Assembly: GCF_017315985.1 (NCBI RefSeq)
Contig: NZ_JAFLVR010000070.1
Coordinates: 1 to 64,000, forward strand
Source: Candidatus Enterococcus murrayae
GTDB lineage: Bacteria; Bacillota; Bacilli; Lactobacillales; Enterococcaceae
DNA: 64,000 nucleotides
Direction: 5' to 3'
In this document: positions 16,629 to 25,100 of the stretch, piece after piece
Position numbering within the stretch: position 1 is the first letter of the stretch
Layout of the letters: the number at the start of each line of letters is the position of its first letter
Notes under the pieces: model-generated
Told to the model about the DNA's origin: nothing
The model's database searches: none
The model's input: the letters and a program-made list of their open reading frames with translations, nothing else
Program-made: the position numbers and the translations under genes

Positions 16629-17495
16629 TCATTCTATCGGATGCAGCATTTTCCAAAAATCAGCCAGCATCCTTGGTTGGTAACGGCTCTTGCGAACTAA
16701 AACCGTAATATCATTGGTCAGCTGCCAATCATCGATCTTGATTTCTTTCAAGCTGCCCTGCAAAAGCTCTTCCTTGACCAATCGATAAGGCAGCACAGAC
16801 AGACCAAAGCCCGCTTTTAGCGCTGAAATCAACGCCTGCGAATCAATGCTTTCCCAAGCTGGAAACAGCTTAAACCCCTGTAAAACAGCGACTGATTCAA
16901 AGGCCTCCCGCACCGCACTTCCTCGCTCTCGCAATAATAGCGGCCGCTGGATAAGCTCTTCAAAACTGAGCTGAGACTCTTTGGCATCGGCAGCCGCAAC
17001 CACACACAAGCGATAATCTGCAATTTTTTTAGATTCAAAAGCTGGCTGCAGGATATGCCCTTCGATAAAGGCCAAATCTACCTCCCCGCGTTCTAAACGA
17101 GCGATAGAATCAGAAGCCGGAAAAACTTGGACATTGAAGCTGGCCGCTGGATATTTTTCAGTAAATCTGCGCAGCAGCTGCGGCAATTCAGTTTGCGCAT
17201 AGGTGATGCAGGAAGCAATTTTTAGCGGCGGCTGTTTTTCTAAATTCGGCAGATGGGCTTCTACTGACTCAAACCCCTCGATAAGCGGCTGAATTTCACG
17301 TAGAAATAGCTCACCGGCAGGAGTCATTTCTACACCGCGATGCAGCCGTTCAAAAAGCTGGGTGCCCGCTTCATCCTCTAAGTCCTTTACTGCATGAGAC
17401 ACCGCCGATTGCGTCAGATATAGATTATTCGCTGCTCTCGTAAAATTTTTTGTCCTCGCGATCTCACGAAAAATGACACACTGCTTAAAGTTCAT
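16629..17495 (-). CDS. LysR-family transcriptional regulator
   Basis: A 288-residue LysR-type regulator. The N-terminal helix-turn-helix reads FTRAANNLYLTQSAVSHAVK followed by LEDEAGTQLFERLHRG, and the C-terminal half is the substrate-binding co-inducer domain. ATG at 17495 follows GGGAGG; an upstream in-frame ATG lacks a site. It is divergent from two chromate-transporter halves, and a T-N11-A palindrome (17508-17522) lies across its own leader. It probably regulates that pair and itself. The co-inducer is unknown. Confidence 0.92.
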   Translation of the reverse strand: MNFKQCVIFREIARTKNFTRAANNLYLTQSAVSHAVKDLEDEAGTQLFERLHRGVEMTPAGELFLREIQPLIEGFESVEAHLPNLEKQPPLKIASCITYAQTELPQLLRRFTEKYPAASFNVQVFPASDSIARLERGEVDLAFIEGHILQPAFESKKIADYRLCVVAAADAKESQLSFEELIQRPLLLRERGSAVREAFESVAVLQGFKLFPAWESIDSQALISALKAGFGLSVLPYRLVKEELLQGSLKEIKIDDWQLTNDITVLVRKSRYQPRMLADFWKMLHPIE

Positions 17496-17507
17496 CAGTA
17501 ACCTCCC

Positions 17508-17522
17508 ATGAATTCTATTCAT
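17508..17522. promoter_or_regulatory. LysR-box candidate
   Basis: ATGAAT-TCT-ATTCAT is a perfect interrupted palindrome that contains the T-N11-A pattern of LysR binding sites. It lies between the divergent LysR and chromate-transporter genes, next to the LysR ribosome binding site. Confidence 0.5.
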
Positions 17523-17544
17523 ACTTGTATGGTAATACTATCAT

Positions 17545-17573
17545 TTCACACATGCCAAACCAACCTTTATACT
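17545..17573 (+). promoter_or_regulatory. Promoter of the chromate transporter pair
   Basis: TTCACA and TATACT are separated by 17 bases, 30 bases upstream of the first ATG. Confidence 0.6.
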
Positions 17574-17602
17574 AGAAGAAAAGCAAACAGAAGGGGGATT
17601 CC

Positions 17603-18166
17603 ATGACAAAATTAAAATTTTACTCATGGTTAGCAGGTATAAATTTATTTATCAGCGCCTTTACATTCGGTGGCGGCTACGTGGTCGTTCCGATGATTCG
17701 TAAATACTATGTGGAAAAAAAGGGCTTGTTTACCAACGACGAACTAATGGAGATGGCTGCTGTCGCACAGTCTTCTCCCGGGGCCATCGCTATCAACCTC
17801 AGTGTACTCGCCGGAAAAAAAGTTGCTGGCATGTTAGGCGTGTTCATCGGAGCCATCTGCTCCATCATCCCTCCCCTAGTGATCTTGGGATTGATCTCAA
17901 ATTGGTATGCAGCTTTTGCCGCCAATCAAACAGTCATGGCCGTATTAAAAGGGATGCAGGCTTGCGTGACCGCATTGATCATCGATATAGTGATCGATAT
18001 GTATCAGTTGATTCGACAAGAACATTCAAAATTACTAAGCGCACTGGTTCCCTTTGCCTTTATTGCGAATGTCTTTTTTAATTTGAATGTCATCTATATT
18101 CTGTTGTTCAGCATCGGGAGTTGTCTGGTGTACACATACTATCAGCAGAAGAAAGAGGGGCAATAA
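17603..18166 (+). CDS. Chromate transporter family protein, N-terminal-type half
   Basis: A 187-residue half-size CHR (ChrA) family membrane protein. The signature FTFGGGYVVVPMIRKYYVE and the APGAIAINLS-like stretch SSPGAIAINLSVLAG are clear. CHR transporters expel chromate in some proteobacteria; split-pair versions in Firmicutes are mostly uncharacterised. The stop codon overlaps the ATG of the second half (TAATG), so the two are co-translated and probably form one heteromeric carrier. AAGGGGG precedes the ATG. Confidence 0.9.
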   Translation: MTKLKFYSWLAGINLFISAFTFGGGYVVVPMIRKYYVEKKGLFTNDELMEMAAVAQSSPGAIAINLSVLAGKKVAGMLGVFIGAICSIIPPLVILGLISNWYAAFAANQTVMAVLKGMQACVTALIIDIVIDMYQLIRQEHSKLLSALVPFAFIANVFFNLNVIYILLFSIGSCLVYTYYQQKKEGQ

Positions 18167-18714
18167 TGCAATTATTTGAGACTTTTCTAAAAATCGGTTT
18201 GTTTAGTATCGGCGGCGGCTATACCATCATTCCGCTGATCCAAGAGCAGGTCGTTTACCAGCAGGAATGGCTGAGCGAGCAGGTTTTCGCCGATATTATC
18301 ACGATCTCACAGATGACGCCCGGACCATTGGCGGTCAACACCTCAACCTTTGTCGGTATGCAGATTAATGGGATCTACGGCGCCCTTGTAGCAACAATCG
18401 GTTGTATTCTCGGCGGCTGCATCATTTCAATCTGCTTGTACCAATTCTTTCAAAAATATCAAGAATCCATTTTTGTTTCTGCGGCATTAAAGAGCCTGAA
18501 AGCCTCATCGGTTGGTTTGATCATGTCCGCCGGCTTTACGATTCTAACGATGACTTTTTTTGGAACATCTGAATTATCCCGCAGCCTGTTTTCTCGTTTT
18601 GATTGGCAAGCGGCAATATTATTCGCCGCAGCATTGATGATCTTGCGAAGATTCAAGCCCAATCCAATTTTTCTGATGTGTCTGGCAGGAATCGTTGGTT
18701 TTCTTATTTATTAA
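18166..18714 (+). CDS. Chromate transporter family protein, C-terminal-type half
   Basis: A 182-residue second CHR half with the matching signature GLFSIGGGYTIIPLIQEQVV and ISQMTPGPLAVNTSTFVGM. The start is the ATG at 18166, overlapping the first half's stop codon by one base and preceded by GAAAGAGGGG. The partner half and the LysR regulator suggest a substrate-inducible exporter. The actual anion (chromate, sulfate or another) is not known. Confidence 0.9.
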   Translation: MQLFETFLKIGLFSIGGGYTIIPLIQEQVVYQQEWLSEQVFADIITISQMTPGPLAVNTSTFVGMQINGIYGALVATIGCILGGCIISICLYQFFQKYQESIFVSAALKSLKASSVGLIMSAGFTILTMTFFGTSELSRSLFSRFDWQAAILFAAALMILRRFKPNPIFLMCLAGIVGFLIY

Positions 18715-19110
18715 AAGCCCAAAAGGGTCATTCGTAATGCGTTACATAAATTCTTTCCAGTTTTATGGGATTTGTGCATTAAGCCTAGTACAATTTAGTT
18801 GATGGAGGTAATCTTTCACGATGCGGAGGCATATTTCCTTGGAAGAATTGCTTTTATCATTAGACGCTAATTGACATGTTGAGAACTGTTAATTAACAAA
18901 GAAGAAAAGCCTCTTTGCTATTTCTTCAAATCTTACCTTGCACAGTGCCCACTGAATATCTTCTGTGAAAGAAAACTTTAAAAATGCCCCTCTATTAAGT
19001 TGGTGGAAAATCTCTAAGATAACTTTCCAGCAGTCAAATATACATTACTCATAAATATAACAAAAGGTCCTTCCCACTCATAATTAGTGGGAAGTGACCT
19101 CTTCTTAATC
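18715..19110. other. Intergenic region between chromate pair and giant surface protein
   Basis: No gene supported. An 17-residue frame at 18821-18874 has a GGAGG site at a poor 12-base distance and no recognisable product. The right end holds the terminator of the giant LPXTG gene. No terminator was found for the chromate-transporter pair. Confidence 0.5.
19061..19103 (-). terminator. Terminator of the giant LPXTG protein gene
   Basis: The stem pairs AGGTC-C-TTCCCACT with AGTGGGAA-GT-GACCT around a 7-base loop, followed on the minus strand by TTTTG. It lies just after the stop codon at 19111. Confidence 0.8.
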
Positions 19111-22100
19111 TTATTTCAATTTTTTACGTTTCAGTACAGCGAAGGCTGCAAGTCCTACGAATACAAACCCTGTAAATAACAGATACGGAGATTGAACTGA
19201 ACCTGTTTCTGGAAGAGATTTCTGTTTTGAAGCATTGCCAATACTGGATTGGTTGCCTCCAAAAATTCCGTTACTATATCCTCCACTATAGTTATTGCTC
19301 GTTGTTGCACCATTTTTCTTCCACTTCGCATACAAAGTGATATCACTTGTCGCTAGTGTAGCGAAGTCATATGCTTGAGTCAATTCCTCATCTGTGTACC
19401 AGCCCTCAAAGGTATATCCTTCCTTACTTGGAGCTGTTGGTTGTGTAAACGGTGTATTTGCCTTAACTGTCTCTGATTCCGTTTTACTACCACCATTTGT
19501 TTCATATGTTACCGTATATTCTTTTTCTACATTTTGTACCCATTTTGCATACAAGACAAGGTTCCCAGTTGCTGGTGTAGCGAAATCATACGCTTTCGTT
19601 AACTCTTTATCCGTATACCAGCCTTCGAAAGTATAGCCTGATCGACTTGGATCATTTGGCTTCGTGAACGGATTGCCTTTCTTAACTGTTTCTGATGCAA
19701 CTTTACTTCCACCATTCACCTCATATGATACTGTGTATTTCGTTTCTACATTTTGTACCCATTTCGCATACAAGACTAAGTTTTCTGTCGCTGGTGTATT
19801 GAAGTCATACGCTTTTGTTAATTCTTTATCCGTATACCAACCAGCAAAAGTATAGCTTTCCCGACTTGGATCTTTCGGCTTCCCAAACAGTTCACCTTTC
19901 TTAACTGTTTCTGATGCAACTTTACTTCCACCATTCACTTCATACGTTACCGTATACTCTGTTTCCACATTTTTTAACCATTTTGCATACAAGACCAGAT
20001 TTTCAGTCACTGGTGTATTGAAATCATACGCTTCAGTTAATTCTTTATCTTTATACCAGCCTTCAAAAGTATAGCCTGCCCGACTTGGCTCTTCTGGCTT
20101 CGTGATCAGTTCGCCGCTATTGACGATTTCTGACTCAATCTCATCGCCGCCATTCGTCTGATAATCGACTTGGTAAGTTTCTTGCTTCCAAAGTGCGTAG
20201 ATGATTGTATCTTCAGAAATTTCCTTCGTGAAGTCAAACTCTTCCAATCCATTTGGATCTTTATACCAACCAGTAAAGATATATCCAGGTCTTGTAGGAT
20301 CAGCCGGTGCGACAACACAATCGCCTTCCAATATCATTTGATCATCAAGCGGATCACCACCACCTGTATCGAAAGTTACTCTATACTCTTCAAGTTTTTC
20401 CCATTTAGCATAGATTGACAAATTAGCAGAAATTGTTTCATTGTCAAAATCAAATACCTTGGTATGTTGAGCATCTTTGTACCAACCAGCAAATTTATAT
20501 CCAGGTTTTGTCGGATCAAGTGGGCGAGCTAGTTTCTCTCCATCTTGTACTTCTTGCTTAATTGGTGCTTCGCCATTGTCCAGTTCAAAAGTAACTTGAT
20601 GACTTGGAATTGTAATATCTTCCTGCTTCCATTTGGCATAAAGCGTTACATTTTCAGTAATCGTTTCATTTGTAAAATCAAACAGAGTTAAGAACGTTTG
20701 CTCCTTATACCAGCCTTCAAAAATATAACCTGCTTTCGTTGGATCCGTTGGCTCCGTTGCTTTACTACCGTCTTCGATCGTTTGTTTTGCGACAACGGAA
20801 CCGCCATTACTGTCGAAGATAACATCAAACTTCTCTTTCGCTTTGACTTTCCAGCCTGCATAGATGGTCGTCACTTCCGTGATCGTTTCTTTATCGAAAT
20901 CGAACGCTTCTTTACAGTCCGCATCTTTGTACCAGCCAGTAAAGTCGTAGCCCGCTTTCGTTGGGTCTGTTGGCTTACTTGCTTTCGAGCCATCTTCTAC
21001 TGTTTGTTTTGTGACCGCTGACCCACCGTCTGTTTCGAAGGTTACATCGAATTTTTCTTTTGCTTTGGCCTTCCAGCCTGCGTAGATGGTCGTCGCTTCC
21101 GTGATCGTTTCTTTATCGAAATCGAATGCCTCTTTACAGTCTGCATCTTTGTACCAACCGGTAAAGTCGTAGCCCGCTTTCGTTGGATCTGATGGCTTAC
21201 TTACTTTCGAGCCGTCTTCTACTGTTTGTTTTGTGACGGATGAGCCGCCATCCGTTTCGAAGGTTACTTCGAATTTTTCTTTTGCTTTGGCCTTCCAGCC
21301 TGCGTAGATGGTCGTCGCTTTCGTGATCGTTTCTTTATCGAAATCGAATGCCTCTTTACAGTCAGCATCTTTGTACCAACCAGTAAAGTCGTATCCTGCT
21401 TTCGTTGGATCTGTTGGCTTGCTTGCTTTTGCGCCATCTTCTACTGTCTGTTTCGGTATTGCCGAACCGCCGTCCGTTTCAAACGTTACTTCGAATTTCT
21501 CTTTCGCCTTTTCTTTCCAACCTGCATAGATTGTAGTAGCTTTCGTGATCGTTTCTTTATCGAAATCAAAGGCTTCTTTACAGTCCGCATCTTTGTACCA
21601 GCCAGTAAAGTCGTAACCCGCTTTCATTGGATCTGTTGGCTTGCTTGCTTTCGAGCCGTCTTCTACTGTCTGTTTCGGTATTGCAGAACCGCCGTCAGTT
21701 TCAAACGTTACTTCGAATTTCTCTTTCGCCTTTTCTTTCCAGCCTGCATAGATGGTCGTTGCTTGCGTGATCGTTTCTTTATCGAAATCGAACACTTCTT
21801 TACAGTCGGCATCTTTGTACCAGCCAGTAAAGTCGTAACCCGCTTTCGTTGGATCTGTTGGCTTGCTTGCTTTCGAGCCGTCTTCTACTGTCTGTTTCGG
21901 TATTGCAGAACCACCGTCAGTCTCAAACGTTACATCTAATTTCTCTTTCGCTTTTTCTTTCCAGCCTGCGTAGATGGTTGTCGCTTCCGTGATCGTTTCT
22001 TTATCGAAATCGAACGCTTCCGTACAACCTGCATCTTTGTACCAACCAGTAAAGTCGTAGCCTGCTTTCGTTGGGTCTGTTGGCTTACTTACTTTCGAGC

Positions 22101-25100
22101 CGTCTTCTACTGTCTGTTTCGCGACGGATGAGCCGCCGTCTGTTTCAAACGTTACTTCAAACTTCTCTTTCGCTTTTTCTTTCCAGCCTGCGTAGATGGT
22201 TGTCGCTTCCGTGATCGTTTCCTTATCGAAATCGAAGACCTCTTTACAGTCGGCATCCTTATACCAACCAGTAAAGTCGTAGCCTGCTTTCGTTGGGTCT
22301 GTTGGCTTCGCGGCTTTTGCGCCATCTTCTACTGTCTGTTTTGGTATTGCAGAACCGCCGTCTGTCTCGAAGGTTACATCGAATTTCTCTTTCGCCTTTT
22401 CTTTCCAACCTGCGTAGATGGTCGTCGCTTGCGTAATTACCTCGGTATCGAAATCGAACACTTCTTTACAGTCGGCATCTTTGTACCAGCCGGTAAAGTC
22501 ATAACCCGCTTTCGTCGGATCAGATGGTTTACTTGCTTTGCTTCCATCTTCTACTGTCTGTTTCGCGACGGATGAACCACCATCTGTTTCAAATGTCACG
22601 TCAAACTTCTCTTTCGCTTCCCAAGCTGGCCACATAATCATATTTGCCTTAATGGTGATTTGTTCACCAGGTTTATATACTCTGCCTCCAGCTTCCATTC
22701 TATTTGTCCAACCAATAAATTTGTATCCTTCTCGTACCAAAGTATTGCGATCCATGATCTCTACAACACTGTTTTTCAGATACGGTGATTTTTCATCAAC
22801 CGGAATCTCACCTCCAGTTGCATCAGTATTTCTGTATACGATAGTGCATTCAGTACTTTCTACTGGAACTTCTTTCCATTGTGCGTATAGAACAGTATCT
22901 TTAGTGATTTTAAATGTTCCCCCAGCACTATACGCTGTCCCTTTGCCATCCTTTTCAGTATTCCAGCCTTCGAAAGAGTAACCTGCTTTTTCCAAGTTAC
23001 CAGCTGTTAAAACTGTAACACTGCTATTTTCATTGTAAGGTGACTTAGAATCAACTGGTGCTGTTCCACTTGTATTTCCATTGCCATCGTAAGTCAGTGT
23101 GTACGATTCACCTTCTGGATCACCACCATCATCTTCTTCCCACACAGCCCAAAAAATCATGTCTCCCACAAGAGCTACCTTTTGTCCTGGTTTATATACT
23201 CTACCAGTCAATTCCATGCGGTTCGTCCAACCAACAAATTTATACCCTTCTTTTTTCAATTCTCCATTGCCCTTCACAGTCGCTGTATCTCCGTGTTTGT
23301 ATGGGGAACTTGCATCAATCGGTGCCACGCCTTGCTCATCAGCCTGTTTAGCATAGCGAACAGGTATATCTTTTCCGTTTGGAACAATTTTTTTCCATTG
23401 AGCATATAAGTCTAAATCATCATCAATCCCATATTTATTTCTAGAACTATAGGTCGTTCCACTTCCATCTGGTTTAGTATTCCACTCATTAAAGGTATGT
23501 CCTTCTTTAAATAGATAGTCAGGAACCAATGGAGTGATTGGATCACCAACACCGTGGGCTTCTTCATCTACTGGCGGTGCTCCATCATCATGTCCATTAC
23601 CATGATACGTAACCTTGAGCTCTCGTACCCAATAAGCATACAATGTAGTATCTTCAGTGATGTCAATTGTTTGACCCTCTTTATAAACTGCTCCAGTGTA
23701 ATCTGCTTTAGTACACCATCCAGCAAATACATGCTTTTCTTTGGTCATGCCGTTGGCGCCCTTCACAGGTACTTTCGTATTTTTCAAATGGGGCCCTTCA
23801 TCATCAACAGGAACTTCACCCTCATCGTTCCCATTGCCTACGTAGGTTATTTTTAACCCTTTCTCCCATTGCGCGTATAAAACCGTATCATCAATAATCT
23901 TAAACGTGTCGCTAGGCTTGTAGGCCGTTCCGCTACCATCTTTTTCTGTATTCCAACCATTAAAAAGATATCCTTCTTTTTCTAAATCACCTGGTTCTAA
24001 GACAGTAATTTCACTACTCAATGTATAAGGTGATTTATCATCTGATGGGACCGTTCCCTTCGTGCTTTCATTGCCATCATAGCTCAATGAGTACTTCTTA
24101 TTACTATCCCGCCATTGTGCATACAGAACTGTATCACGAACAATCAACATTTTGTCATCCGGCTGATACATGGTTCCACTGCCATCTTTTTTTGTATTCC
24201 AACCAACGAACTTCTTGTCAGTCTTTTTAAGAGTACCTTCATCCTTCAATGTAACCTTGCTCTTCTTCTCATGTGATGAGGCCTCTACTGGTGCTGTTCC
24301 ACTTGTATTCCCGTTACCATCATAAGTCAGCTTATGTGTTTCGGTCTTAACAGTCTGTGGCAACCCTAAATGCCAAATTCCCCCACCAAATGTCGTTGCA
24401 TACATTTGGGATGGATCTCTTGTATCTTCTAGGACCCTTGTTGGCACCATATGTTGAAACTCATCAAGTTTTATCCAGTCGTCAAAACTAGTATTAGCAC
24501 CTTTATATGAAACATAGACTTCCCCACCTACTGTATTACAAAGATACAATACATTATCGTTACGACTATCTACTTGCAAATCATAAACGTTAGCAGTTGA
24601 AGGGTAAATCATCTTCCAGGTCTTTCCATCATCTTGAGAAACCCAGCCGCCACCATAGTCCCTTTTACCAGGTTCTCCATTTACTGACGCTGCACGTCCA
24701 GCTGCATAGATATTCCCTTGCGAGTCAACAGAAAGCCCATTAAATGCAGCTACATAATCGTGTCCTTTTCTATTCGGTGGCATTCCTTCTGTGGGCATTG
24801 ATGCTAATTTTTTCCATTCTTTTGCATCTCGTTCTAAGTAATAAACAGGCCCATCATCTGGATGGTAATCCAACAAGGCTAATTGTTGATCATAATTTCC
24901 CGGCGCTGCCCCGCCTGTTGGTGCGAAAATAACATATAAACGTGAGTAATCTGGTGTCCAAGTTAGTCGCCAAGGTGTTTGCTGTTTTGCATCGCCCATT
25001 CCATCAATAAATTTTCTCCAAGTTTGACCACCATCTTCTGATTTATAGACACCGTACCCCATACACGAAGCGTAAACAACACGTTTGTCTGCTTCTTTTG

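Noticed and set aside
18821-18874. 17-residue reading frame with GGAGG upstream.
   Set aside because: Ribosome-site spacing is 12 bases, the product is unrecognisable and nothing nearby suggests a leader or signal peptide.
20698-21021. Long open frames opposite the repeat region of the giant surface gene.
   Set aside because: They are by-products of the repetitive coding sequence on the minus strand and repeat with the same 222-base period.
20840-22620. Regular repeats that might suggest a CRISPR array.
   Set aside because: The units are 222 bases, contiguous and in frame within a protein; there are no spacers.
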